From Agrococcus baldri (GTDB lineage: Bacteria; Actinomycetota; Actinomycetes; Actinomycetales; Microbacteriaceae): 64,000 nucleotides of DNA. Below are positions 51,002 to 59,739 of this stretch, piece by piece. Every line of letters starts with the position of its first letter. The stretch's first letter is position 1. The stretch lies in assembly GCA_900114805.1 (NCBI GenBank), contig FOZN01000002.1, positions 620,001 to 684,000 of the forward strand, written 5' to 3'. The notes beneath the pieces are model-generated. The model searched no databases. It was not told the DNA's origin and saw nothing but the letters and a program-made list of their open reading frames with translations. The position numbers and the translations under genes were made by a program.

Positions 51002-51229
51002 CTACTCCGCCAGCACCAGCAGCTCGCCGATCTCGCAGTCGAGCGCCTTGCAGATCGCGGTCAGCGTCGAGAACCGGATCGCGCGCCCGCGGTCGTTCTT
51101 CAGCGCTGACAGGTTCGCGAACGTGATGTCGACCGTGCGGCTCAGCTCGGTGAGGGTCATGCCGCGCTCGTCCAGCAGCTCGTCGAGCCGGCAGTGCACG
51201 CCGGTCGGCTGCTCTGCCTTCCGCGCCAT
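51002..51229 (-). CDS. XRE-family HTH regulator
   Basis: 75 residues, a bare Cro/CI-type HTH: LDELLDERGMTLTELSRTVDITFANLSALKNDRGRAIRFSTLTAICKALDCEIGELL. This small YozG-like type is typically coupled to DUF2975 membrane proteins. Its ATG overlaps the upstream stop by one base (TGATG), so it is translationally coupled. Likely repressor of its own operon through the palindrome at 51909-51922. Confidence 0.92.
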   Translation of the reverse strand: MARKAEQPTGVHCRLDELLDERGMTLTELSRTVDITFANLSALKNDRGRAIRFSTLTAICKALDCEIGELLVLAE

Positions 51230-51891
51230 CAGATGAGCCCCGTGGTGTCGTCCTGCAGACGGGATGCGCGGCCGAGCAGGAGGGCGCTGAAGCCGGTCAC
51301 GACGCCGAGCGCCAGCAGCGAGAACTCGATGTTCTGCCAGTGCGGCGGACGCGGGATCACCCAGCTCTCGTCGGATTCGCCGTAGACCGGCGTCGACGGC
51401 TCGGTCGGCACCCCCGCGGCCTCGATCGCGATCACGCCGGCCTGCGCCTCGAGCTGCGGTGCGCCGATCGCGACGGCGAGCATGGTGATCGAGAGCACGC
51501 CCAGCAGCACCGCGGTGCCGATGCCGAAGCTGCGCTTGCGCAGCAGCTGCACGGCCAGCCAGATGAGCACGAGCCCCGCCAGCATGCCGACGGCGTAGCG
51601 CGAGCCGACACCGATCGACTCGAGCAGCACGGCGGTCGGGTCCGCCTCGAACGGCACCACGGTCGCCGTCGTGTACTGGATCTCGGCGTCGCCGGCGATG
51701 TCCGGCCGCACGTCGAGCGGCAGCGCGACGCCCACGTCGTAGGAAGCGCTCACCATGATCGAGTGCTGGATGTGCAGCAGCGCGATCACGAGCGTCCACG
51801 CCATCGCGATCACGGTGACGGCGATGACGGCGATGAGGCCGCCTCGGCCGAGGAAGCGGCCGGCGGTGCGGCCGAAGTCAACCTTGCTCAT
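51229..51891 (-). CDS. DUF2975-type membrane protein
   Basis: 220 residues with transmembrane segments near 18-42, 98-118, 125-145 and 190-208, and a soluble loop between the first two. The pairing with a tiny XRE regulator is the typical DUF2975/YoaS arrangement. The function is unknown. The gene has a leader of about 30 bases; the start at 51891 is the first ATG after the operator. Confidence 0.82.
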   Translation of the reverse strand: MSKVDFGRTAGRFLGRGGLIAVIAVTVIAMAWTLVIALLHIQHSIMVSASYDVGVALPLDVRPDIAGDAEIQYTTATVVPFEADPTAVLLESIGVGSRYAVGMLAGLVLIWLAVQLLRKRSFGIGTAVLLGVLSITMLAVAIGAPQLEAQAGVIAIEAAGVPTEPSTPVYGESDESWVIPRPPHWQNIEFSLLALGVVTGFSALLLGRASRLQDDTTGLI

Positions 51892-51908
51892 GACAACCCC
51901 TATCGTTC

Positions 51909-51958
51909 ATCGATATATCGATAAGCGAGATAGTAAGCGTCAGGCGGCACCGCCGCAA
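51909..51958 (-). promoter_or_regulatory. Promoter and palindromic operator of the DUF2975/XRE operon
   Basis: ATCGATATATCGAT (51909-51922) is a perfect 14-base palindrome, striking in this GC-rich DNA. Upstream in the minus direction are a -10 TACTAT (complement of 51930-51935) and, 17 bases further, a -35 TTGCGG (complement of 51953-51958). The operator therefore covers the transcription start. Confidence 0.7.
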
Positions 51959-51978
51959 GCGATTCGAAGAGATTGGTC

Positions 51979-52956
<978 letters not shown>

Positions 52957-53041
52957 GCGGCGACTCTACGACCCGCCTGCAGCGCGGATCTCCCCCGCCC
53001 GGTGGAGGCGCGTCGCCGCGGCACCCGCGTAGCGTGCCTGC

Positions 53042-53251
53042 ATGGCAGACCGCAGGAAGGGGTCGTCGATGGGCATCGGCATCGCGCTCGGCATCTCGAT
53101 GGGCGTCGCACTCGGCATCGCGCTCGACAACCTGGCGCTCTACATGGGGATCGGGGTGGCGATCGGCATCGCGCTCGGCGCCGCCTTCGACGCGAATGGC
53201 TCGAGCGACGACGACGCGCCCGATGACGCTTCGGAGGACCCGGCGCGGTGA
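53042..53251 (+). CDS. Small hypothetical membrane protein
   Basis: 69 residues. Two hydrophobic Gly/Ile/Ala-rich segments (about 11-27 and 31-48, with repeated GIALG and GIGVA pieces) and an acidic tail (SSDDDAPDDASEDP). Own promoter: TAGCGT (53030-53035) six bases before the ATG (leaderless). Similar small glycine-zipper-like proteins are common in Microbacteriaceae; the function is unknown. Confidence 0.72.
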   Translation: MADRRKGSSMGIGIALGISMGVALGIALDNLALYMGIGVAIGIALGAAFDANGSSDDDAPDDASEDPAR

Positions 53252-53289
53252 CCCGCCCGTGCTGCGCGCGCCGGCCAGAGCCAGTCCGA

Positions 53290-54132
53290 TCAGCCGCAGC
53301 CGGCGGCCGACGGATTCGCCATGCAGTCGCCGTCGGTCAGCACCGTGTCGACCTCGAAGACCTTCACGGGCGTCGCGGGCGCCTCGACGGGCAACGTGCC
53401 CGGAACGGCGAACCAGCCGCTGCCGGCGTCGACTTCTGCGGTGAAGACGACGGTGACGGATGCGGTCACGTCGTCCCGGGTCGAGTACGTGTGGCTCGTG
53501 GCCGTCTCCGTCCACGACTCTTCGGTGCCTCGCCAGGCGGAACCTGCCGCTTCGGTCTCCTCGACCGTCCCGTCGCCGTAGTCGAAGCGGTAGGAGGTGG
53601 GCGTCCAGCGCACCTGGATCGCGGTGTCGAACAGTTCGCCGTCCATCGTGTGCGTCTCGGCGGTCGCGTAGAAGTTCGTCGGCGTGCCGACCACGCCCCA
53701 GCCGTCGGGCTCGACGACCAGCTCGCCCACAATGGGCGTGAAGCGTGCGAGGTCGGCCATCGTGACTGCACGAACCGGATCGGCGGTTACAGGGTCGGGA
53801 GCTGGATCCGCCTCGCCGACGATCGGCAGGGTGTCGTAGTAGCGGGCACATGCTGTCGGATCGCGCCACGTCGGGCACGGATCGTTCAGGTTCGGATCGG
53901 AGCCGCCCGGTGCAGGGCCGGCGTAGCCGCCAGAGCCGCCGCCACCGTCCTCGTCGACCGGCGGATCGGGCCGGATGATCTCACCGCCGATGACCAGATC
54001 GCCGGATCCCGGATCGATGGTGCACTGGCCGAGGTTCACCTGGAATGGCGTGCAGCTTGCAGACTCGTTCTCGAAGACCGCGTGCACCGACGGCAGTAGC
54101 ACGATCAAGGCGAGCGCGACTGCTACTCGCAT
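53290..54132 (-). CDS. Secreted protein with PKD-like domain
   Basis: 280 residues. Signal peptide MRVAVALALIVLLPSVHAV, a Gly/Pro/Asp-rich linker (about 55-80), then a PKD-like strand set with SYRFDYGDGTVEE and HTYSTRDDVTASVTVVF, and a Cys-containing C-terminus (DCMANPSAAGCG). The start overlaps the upstream lipoprotein gene by ten bases, so they form an operon. No enzymatic motif; role at the cell surface unknown. Confidence 0.75.
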   Translation of the reverse strand: MRVAVALALIVLLPSVHAVFENESASCTPFQVNLGQCTIDPGSGDLVIGGEIIRPDPPVDEDGGGGSGGYAGPAPGGSDPNLNDPCPTWRDPTACARYYDTLPIVGEADPAPDPVTADPVRAVTMADLARFTPIVGELVVEPDGWGVVGTPTNFYATAETHTMDGELFDTAIQVRWTPTSYRFDYGDGTVEETEAAGSAWRGTEESWTETATSHTYSTRDDVTASVTVVFTAEVDAGSGWFAVPGTLPVEAPATPVKVFEVDTVLTDGDCMANPSAAGCG

Positions 54133-54614
54133 ACCGTCTGATCCTGGATCGGAGCGAGTCCCGCAATCTGAAGCGAAGGTCCATCTGCCTGTCTGGTGAA
54201 TGTCGCCGACCAAGCGACTAGTTCGCTGGGCGCGGTGGTCGACCCATCCTCGTTGGTGGTCTCGATGCCGCGCCCGTCGACGCACAGCTCCGTGGACACC
54301 TGCTCGTTTGATTGCTCGACGAGTTCGATGTCGACGATCGTCGGTACACCGTGACTTGTCGTGCCGGCGTCGATGGCTGTCTGAACGTAGCCTGCCCACT
54401 CAGTTGCCAACTCTGACGTGGCGTATGGCTCGAGATCCTCACCTGTCGCACGACCAGCGGTCATTTGATCGTCGATGGCTCGGTAGAAACCGTCGTACGT
54501 TTCGCGCGCCTCCACGAGGATCTGTTCGTCAGTCGGCTCGGGCGGCGTGCAGCCGACGAGGGCCAGCGCCGCGATTGAAGCGAGCGCGATACCTGACGTG
54601 AGCCGAGCGAGCAT
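54123..54614 (-). CDS. Lipoprotein, unknown function
   Basis: 163 residues. Lipobox LVGC with Cys22 after a typical signal peptide, then a mostly helical and beta mixed domain (EARETYDGFYRAIDDQMTAG; ATEWAGYVQTAIDAG), ending QDQTVCE. TAACCT (complement of 54621-54626) lies six bases before the ATG (leaderless). First gene of a two-gene operon with the PKD-like protein. Composition is less GC-rich than neighbours. Confidence 0.8.
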   Translation of the reverse strand: MLARLTSGIALASIAALALVGCTPPEPTDEQILVEARETYDGFYRAIDDQMTAGRATGEDLEPYATSELATEWAGYVQTAIDAGTTSHGVPTIVDIELVEQSNEQVSTELCVDGRGIETTNEDGSTTAPSELVAWSATFTRQADGPSLQIAGLAPIQDQTVCE

Positions 54615-54727
54615 GCGGGCAGGTTACGCGACCGGGCCGGATGTGCACCGGCGCTATCCACAGGCGAACAGAACGACAGCCTTTGGGGGACACCAATGGT
54701 GCGACCGAAACTCGTCCGAAAAAGTTT

Positions 54728-54765
54728 GTGAATGGGCTTGCAATTCACCGTGCCGTCGTTATACC
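54728..54765 (+). promoter_or_regulatory. Promoter with inverted repeat upstream of a tiny ORF
   Basis: -35 TTGCAA (54738-54743), 16-base spacer, -10 TATACC (54760-54765). GTGAAT (54728-54733) is inverted as ATTCAC (54743-54748), flanking the -35. Confidence 0.5.
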
Positions 54766-54811
54766 TTCGTCATCGTGAACTTCTACGCCCACGAGAAAGG
54801 AGGAGCTCGCG

Positions 54812-54868
54812 ATGTTTGACACGATCATCCTGACCGCTGGAGCCCTTCTTCCGGGCGGGGTCTCCTAG
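54812..54868 (+). CDS. Possible 18-residue peptide
   Basis: The reading frame gives MFDTIILTAGALLPGGVS and a TAG stop. It is preceded by AAAGGAGGAG, one of the strongest Shine-Dalgarno sequences in the window, seven bases from the ATG, and by a promoter at 54738-54765. It is hydrophobic in the middle. It could be a real small protein, a leader peptide for what follows, or fortuitous. The strength of the signals is the only evidence. Confidence 0.45.
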   Translation: MFDTIILTAGALLPGGVS

Positions 54869-55170
54869 CGGAGGACGCAGCGGCTGAACGAAGACGGCGC
54901 CCCACCGGCACCGCTTCTGCCAGGCCACAGCAGGCTTGCTCCCCCTGCGTCTCGCCTCATCACTGATCGCCCACGGGCGACGCGTGCCGGCACCGACGTC
55001 CCCGTCGGTCGCTGACGCATCCGTCGTCATTCGCGCATCCGCAGCAACGTCATTCGCGCATCCGCTTGAATGCACGGTGCTATTCGGTGCGCCATTCCTT
55101 CGCAATTCATTCTGCGATATCGCACGCCCAATACATGGGTGATATCGCCGTGCCAGAAAGCAGAACACTC
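54869..55170. other. Gene-free stretch with hairpins and a direct repeat
   Basis: About 300 bases between the tiny ORF and the next small gene. It holds a perfect hairpin ACCGACG/CGTCGGT (54992-55009, loop TCCC), which may end the upstream transcript, and a 17-base direct repeat at 55026 and 55049. The last part (55085-55170) is AT-richer and probably carries the promoter of the next gene. No convincing ORF on either strand. Confidence 0.5.
55026..55065. repeat. 17-base tandem direct repeat
   Basis: GTCATTCGCGCATCCGC occurs exactly at 55026-55042 and 55049-55065, a 23-base period, about 105 bases before a small gene. Confidence 0.85.
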
Positions 55171-55362
55171 ATGTCGTATTCGACCCATCAGCTGCCTGCA
55201 TCGCGCAGAGCAGCACTGAGCGCATCGCAGCTGCTCGCCCGCTGGGCCCTCGGGGCCGACGCTGACGAGCAGCGACGCCGCGAAGCCCGCGCCTACGAGG
55301 ACGCCCTCGAAGCGCGCGAGCAGCGCAACCTCGACGCACTCGCACGCCAGCTGCTGGCGTGA
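55171..55362 (+). CDS. Small hypothetical protein
   Basis: 63 residues, helical and strongly charged: MSYSTHQLPASRRAAL, then an acidic/basic helix with repeated R, E and A. No domain recognised. Codon use looks genuine (GC-rich third positions from residue 9 on). The start is the ATG at 55171 with AGAAAG upstream. A strong terminator follows 13 bases after the stop, which supports its being a transcribed gene. Confidence 0.6.
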   Translation: MSYSTHQLPASRRAALSASQLLARWALGADADEQRRREARAYEDALEAREQRNLDALARQLLA

Positions 55363-55375
55363 TGCGTGCCGCACG

Positions 55376-55407
55376 AGCGGGGCCGTCCCACACGGGGCGG
55401 CCCCGCT
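55376..55407. terminator. Strong hairpin terminator between convergent genes
   Basis: AGCGGGGCCG (55376-55385) pairs perfectly with CGGCCCCGCT (55398-55407); CCC/GGG inside extends it. It sits between the small plus-strand gene and a convergent lipoprotein gene and can serve both. Confidence 0.85.
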
Positions 55408-55413
55408 TCGCAT

Positions 55414-56076
55414 CTACGGGCAGGTGCGCTCGGTCTCGGCGACCTGCCGCACATCGGAGACCAGCAGGCGACCGTCCTCAACCATGACGAAGCCGACGAG
55501 CAGCTCGCGCATGGGAGCGCCATCGCCGACGACCTCACCGGACTCGGCGACCAGGAGTCGTAGATCGCCGACGTCGTGGCACACGTGGGCATACATGGCA
55601 TCGAGGTCGCGCAGCATTGCGAACGACTCGATCTGCAGACGCCCGTCGAGGCGACCGCCCGTCTCGGCGATCTGCTGCCGCTGGTCGAGCTCCCACGTCA
55701 CCTGCTCCGGCGTCGCGACCTGCTCGAGCAGCGCGCGGTCGCCCTCGGCGTCGCCCGTCAGGCCCGCAATCAGCTCGAGGTAGATGTCGTAGCTGCCGAA
55801 CGCCCGTGCCTGGAGCATCGCCCAGGCCTCCTCATCGAGCTCATCGGCCGTTGGCGGGTGCGTCGCTTCGGCCGCTGGCGGGTGCGTCGCTCCGGACGTT
55901 GGCGGATGCGTTGCTTCGGGTGGTGACGGATGCGTCGCGTCGGGCGCGCCGACGGGTGCGGCAGGGGAGAGCGCGACGGGCGCGGGCGGCGGCAGCGTCA
56001 CGCAGCCGGCCAGCAGCCCGACGCCGGTCATGGCAGCGATGGCGAGCGCGGAGGAGAGGAGTCGGCGTCGGACCAT
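55414..56076 (-). CDS. Lipoprotein with ATHPP repeats
   Basis: 220 residues. Lipobox LLAGC (Cys25), then four imperfect (A/G)xATHPP-type repeats (about 46-75, as in EATHPPTSGATHPP), a spacer that may hold the domain off the membrane, then a helical domain ending AETERTCP. The function is unknown. TATGTT (complement of 56083-56088) lies six bases before the ATG (leaderless). Confidence 0.78.
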   Translation of the reverse strand: MVRRRLLSSALAIAAMTGVGLLAGCVTLPPPAPVALSPAAPVGAPDATHPSPPEATHPPTSGATHPPAAEATHPPTADELDEEAWAMLQARAFGSYDIYLELIAGLTGDAEGDRALLEQVATPEQVTWELDQRQQIAETGGRLDGRLQIESFAMLRDLDAMYAHVCHDVGDLRLLVAESGEVVGDGAPMRELLVGFVMVEDGRLLVSDVRQVAETERTCP

Positions 56077-56102
56077 GCGGGCAACATAGGCGCCCTCGGT
56101 GC

Positions 56103-57035
56103 TCAGCCGCGATCGCTCTCCACAGCCTCCCGCAGCAGCTCGCCGACCGCGCGCATCGACGCCAGCACCGCGAAGCGCGGGTCACGCGCCAGGGCGTCGC
56201 CGGCAGTGACTCCGCTCGCAGTGGCTGCGCCCGCCGTGACCCGGGCCGCGGTGGCCGCGCCAGTGATTACGCTCGTAGCGTCGGTCGCCCCGGCCACCCT
56301 GGCCGCGGTCGGCCAGTTCGCGATCGCCGCGTAGACCAGCGTGCGAGATGGCCCCCGCACGATGCCGGCATCCGCCCGCACACCGGCGTCGGTGCCGGTC
56401 TTGTTGACCAGCGAGATGTGGCCTGCCTCCGCGCCGTGCGCGAGCGGATCGAGCGCGAACGCCGACGCCACCATGCTCAGATCGAGCGAGTGCCGCAGCC
56501 ACCCGAGCACCCGCTCGCTCGCGGCCGGCGAGCCGAGCGTGCCGGCCTCGAGCCGCGACAGCAGCGCGACCAGCCCGGCGGCCGAGGCGCTGCCGAGCCG
56601 CGGCGGATGCTCCGTCAGCCGCTCGTCGCGCACGGCATCGTGCAGCACCACGTCGCCGACCCCCAGCCGGTCGCGTTCGCGGGCCACCGCATCCACCCCC
56701 ACCCGTTCGAGCAGCACGTTGGTGGCGAGGTTGTCGCTCGCGGCGCCGACGAGCGTCGCGGCGTCGTCGACGGTGAGCGTGGCCTGGCCGAGGTGCTGCC
56801 AGAGCCCCGAGTCGCCCACCGGCGTCACGCTCGCCCGGTCGAGCCGCTCGTCGGCGGCGAGCTCGCCCCGCTCGATGATTGCCGCGCACGTCACCAGCAG
56901 CAGCAGCTTCGGCACCGAGGCCGCCGAGCGCACCGCGTCGGCGTCGTGCTCGAGCACGGTCTCACCGGTCGCGGCATCGCGCACGAGTACTGACCAATCC
57001 GCGGCGTCAGTCAGGGGCGGATGCGTCGGGCTCAT
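56103..57035 (-). CDS. Class A beta-lactamase-like serine hydrolase
   Basis: 310 residues. SxxK motif Ser40-Val-Pro-Lys43, SDN at 100-102 and KTG at 211-213 are present with normal spacing. No signal peptide is visible, no ExxLN omega-loop motif (Glu166 in class A enzymes) can be found where expected, and an Ala/Thr/Val-rich repeat insert lies near 250-285. It is more likely a cytosolic or unusual serine hydrolase/DD-peptidase relative than a secreted resistance enzyme. The start at 57035 lies nine bases after TAGACT (complement of 57045-57050). Confidence 0.82.
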   Translation of the reverse strand: MSPTHPPLTDAADWSVLVRDAATGETVLEHDADAVRSAASVPKLLLLVTCAAIIERGELAADERLDRASVTPVGDSGLWQHLGQATLTVDDAATLVGAASDNLATNVLLERVGVDAVARERDRLGVGDVVLHDAVRDERLTEHPPRLGSASAAGLVALLSRLEAGTLGSPAASERVLGWLRHSLDLSMVASAFALDPLAHGAEAGHISLVNKTGTDAGVRADAGIVRGPSRTLVYAAIANWPTAARVAGATDATSVITGAATAARVTAGAATASGVTAGDALARDPRFAVLASMRAVGELLREAVESDRG

Positions 57036-57100
57036 GATGCGGGCAGTCTACGGAGGCGACGCCCCTGCCGCGCGCAGGCGCCCGGGGCTAGGTTGGTGCC

Positions 57101-58447
57101 GTGGCCCGACCAGAGGAACCACCCGAGAACCCGGCGGAACCCGCTGCGGGCGGCGACGCATCCGCCGACGGCACTGCGCAGGCCGGCGGCACTGCGCAGG
57201 CCGACGGCGTCGCGCAGGCCGACGGCACCGCGCGGGCCGATGGCATCGAGCCGGCAGACGGCATCGCGCGGCCCGCCCGCTCCGCGCGGGCCGACGCCGC
57301 CGAACGCGCGGGCGCCGGCGACCTGATGAACGGCGCCGAGCAGGTGATCGGTTCGCTCACACCGCAGGCGATCGAGGGCGCGCGGGTCGCGAAGCGGGGG
57401 GTGCAGCGGGCGCTGCCGCTGTTCCGCGTGGCGATCGCGGTGCGCACCGCGGTCGCAGCGATGGTCGCGTGGCTGATCGGCTCGCAGACGGGCGGCGAGT
57501 TCGACAACTATGCCTATGCGGCACCGCTGGGCGCCTTCGTGGCGGTCGGCACGACAGTGTTCACGATCGGCCGCACCGCGCTGCAGCAGGCGATCGGCAT
57601 GGCCGGCGGCGCCGTGCTGGGCATGCTCATGGTCTGGCTCGACTGGAACGGCATCCTCGAGATCGGCCTGATCGGCCTGGTCGCCGTGCTGCTGCAGGGC
57701 GTGCCGCGCTTCAGCCAGGGCGCGACGGTGGTGCCGGTGGTGGCGGTGCTCGTGATCCTGTTCGGCGGCGCCAACCCCGACCGGTATGCGATCGGGTACG
57801 TCGGCCAGTTCGCGCTCGGCATGGCGGTCGGTGTGATCGTGAACGCGCTCGTGCTGCCGGCGCTCTACGACAAGGAGACGCGCGTGAGCATCCGCCGGGC
57901 CGTCGATGACCTCGCGCACCGCGTCGACGTGCTGGCCGACACCATGCACGGGCAGTGGCCGCCGGAGCGGCAGGACTGGGCCGGCTGGGGGCCGGAGCTG
58001 CGCGCGGTGGTCGAGCAGCTCGATCACCAGGTGCTCGAGGCGCGCGAGGCGCGACGCTTCAACGTGCGGATGCTGTGGAACCGTCACGACCTCACCGTCG
58101 ACGAGCGCGCACTGACGGCACTGCGCGCGGTGGTGCACCGGATGGAGGACGTGCTCGACGCGGTCGCGAGCACCGCCTGGGAGCACCCGATGGGCATCGA
58201 CATCGAGCAGGACGAGCGGGAACTGGCGGCGGATGCGGTGGCGGCGCTCGCCGCGCACGTCCACGCCTGGCATGATCGCGGCGACATCGCCGCGGCGTCC
58301 GCCGCCTCGAACGAGACGATCGACAGGCTGTACAGCCGCGTGATCAGCGTTGAGCAGCCGAAGTCAGGGCTCGCCTCGGTGGTCTTCGCGCTGCGGGCGA
58401 TCCGCGAGCGCATCGACTGGGCGGCGAGCCAGGACCCGGAGGCCTGA
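57101..58447 (+). CDS. FUSC-family membrane protein
   Basis: 448 residues. The N-terminus (about 20-60) is a tandem repeat of ADG(T/V/I)AQ-like units. Then come membrane helices (about 105-240) with RTAVAAMVAWLIG and the FUSC-typical YAAPLGAFVAVGTTVFTIGRTALQQAIGMAGGAVLGML, and a long cytosolic helical C-terminal half. Related proteins export aromatic acids or fusaric acid; substrate unknown here. The GTG at 57101 has TAGGTT (57089-57094) six bases upstream (leaderless). Confidence 0.85.
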   Translation: MARPEEPPENPAEPAAGGDASADGTAQAGGTAQADGVAQADGTARADGIEPADGIARPARSARADAAERAGAGDLMNGAEQVIGSLTPQAIEGARVAKRGVQRALPLFRVAIAVRTAVAAMVAWLIGSQTGGEFDNYAYAAPLGAFVAVGTTVFTIGRTALQQAIGMAGGAVLGMLMVWLDWNGILEIGLIGLVAVLLQGVPRFSQGATVVPVVAVLVILFGGANPDRYAIGYVGQFALGMAVGVIVNALVLPALYDKETRVSIRRAVDDLAHRVDVLADTMHGQWPPERQDWAGWGPELRAVVEQLDHQVLEAREARRFNVRMLWNRHDLTVDERALTALRAVVHRMEDVLDAVASTAWEHPMGIDIEQDERELAADAVAALAAHVHAWHDRGDIAAASAASNETIDRLYSRVISVEQPKSGLASVVFALRAIRERIDWAASQDPEA

Positions 58448-58657
58448 GCGGCGGCTGCCTGCGGTCGACATTGCAGTCGGGCCTCGTTGCGGCCGCACTC
58501 GGCGGTGCGGTCAGTCCGTCAGCAGATCCGCGGCGACCACGTGCTGGGACCGGGCTACCGCGGGCGTCGTCGGCCTCGAGCAGATGAAAGCACCGCGCGA
58601 GGCTGATCCAGTGCTGGCCCAACGCCGCGCACGTCACCATTACGGATTGATAACGAA
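58448..58657. other. Gene-free stretch before the ABC operon
   Basis: The stretch contains a hairpin GGCCGCAC (58491-58498) / GTGCGGTC (58505-58512), with one G-U pair, which may terminate the FUSC gene. Otherwise I see nothing; no ORF looks coding. Confidence 0.5.
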
Positions 58658-58697
58658 TCGACTCTGATCTCGTACGCGATATCGTATCTGATACGAT
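58658..58697 (+). promoter_or_regulatory. ABC operon promoter with 17-base palindromic operator
   Basis: ATCGTATC-T-GATACGAT (58681-58697) is a perfect odd palindrome. TATCGT at 58680-58685 can be the -10, with TCGACT (58658-58663) as -35 at 16 bases. The operator overlaps the -10 and the probable start, as expected for a repressor site, perhaps GntR-type. Confidence 0.6.
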
Positions 58698-58752
58698 CCA
58701 GGGGTTGTCGTCCCGCACGGGCCATGACATGGATAACAAAGGAGTTACTGCC

Positions 58753-59739
58753 ATGACGTCTACGCGTCGCCTGATCCCCGCAGTCGCGCTCATCGGAGCT
58801 GCCGCGTTCGCCCTCGCCGGATGCTCGTCGAGCGCAGCCGAGCCCGCCGAGACCAATTCGATCACTCTCGCTTTCCCGGGCGCAGTCGGCCCGACCGACA
58901 CCCCTGCTCTCGCCGCCCTGCAGGCAATGAGCGAGGACGGCTGGGAGACCGATTACATCGAGTTCGACTCGCCCGACGTCGCCACGCAGGCACTCATCGG
59001 CGGCGACGTCAACATCGCCTCTATGGGTCCCTCCACGGTCATGGCCGCGAACGCTGCCGGCGCCGACCTGCGCATCGTCGCGAACAACAACGTCATCGAC
59101 CAGCTCATCGTCGCTGCTCCCGACGTGCAGACCTGCGCCGACCTCGATGGCCGCACGGTTGCGTACCACTCCGAGGGCTCCACCAGCACCGCCCACCTCA
59201 TGCGGTACCTCGAAGACAACTGCCCAGAGGCTTCGCCTGAGTTCCTCGTAATCTCGGGTTCGGGCAACCGGGCGGCAGCGCTCCTCGAGGGCCAGATCGA
59301 CGGCACGATCGTTCGTCTCGAGGATTGGGTCGCCGCGACCGCCACCGACGATGGCGGCACCACCGTCCTTGCGACGCTTGCCGAGGAGCAGTCAACCCTC
59401 CTCTCGCAGACCCTGGTCGTCAACAAGGCCGAGGACGAGGCCACGCGCACAGCGACCGCAGCGTTCCTGGCTGCTCTGGACGAGCAGCTCGCGCTCGTGA
59501 ACGAGGACCCCGCCGCCTTCGCCGCCACCGCCGCCGAGCTGCTCGGCTCCACGGCGGACGAACTCGCCCCGGTCTTCCAGACCCTGTCGGACAACGGCAT
59601 CTTCCCCGAGTCGTCGAAGCTTGACGAGCAGAGCATCAACGACACGATCGCGTTCTACGAGGCTGCCGGCGTGATCGACGCGGGCACCGAGGCCGTCACT
59701 GTCGCAGACTTCACGATCGCCGAGGCGGCAGGACAGTGA
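58753..59739 (+). CDS. ABC transporter substrate-binding lipoprotein (NitT/TauT type)
   Basis: 328 residues. Lipobox LAGC (Cys24), then the SsuA/ThiY/NMT1-like two-lobe domain: DSPDVATQALIGGDVNIASMGPSTVM, CADLDGRTVAYHSEGSTSTAHLM and GNRAAALLEGQIDGTIVRLEDW. It binds the imported solute outside the cell. AAGGAG precedes the ATG at 58753. First of four genes joined by four-base overlaps. The ligand is not inferable: no sulfonate, nitrate or thiamine gene is nearby. Confidence 0.92.
   Translation: MTSTRRLIPAVALIGAAAFALAGCSSSAAEPAETNSITLAFPGAVGPTDTPALAALQAMSEDGWETDYIEFDSPDVATQALIGGDVNIASMGPSTVMAANAAGADLRIVANNNVIDQLIVAAPDVQTCADLDGRTVAYHSEGSTSTAHLMRYLEDNCPEASPEFLVISGSGNRAAALLEGQIDGTIVRLEDWVAATATDDGGTTVLATLAEEQSTLLSQTLVVNKAEDEATRTATAAFLAALDEQLALVNEDPAAFAATAAELLGSTADELAPVFQTLSDNGIFPESSKLDEQSINDTIAFYEAAGVIDAGTEAVTVADFTIAEAAGQ

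Noticed and set aside
55855..55940. Repeated GGGTGCGTCGCT-like units
   Set aside because: They encode the ATHPP repeats of a lipoprotein in phase; not CRISPR or an operator array.
56103..57035. Calling this a beta-lactam resistance gene
   Set aside because: No signal peptide and no recognisable ExxLN motif; only the general serine-hydrolase motifs are supported.
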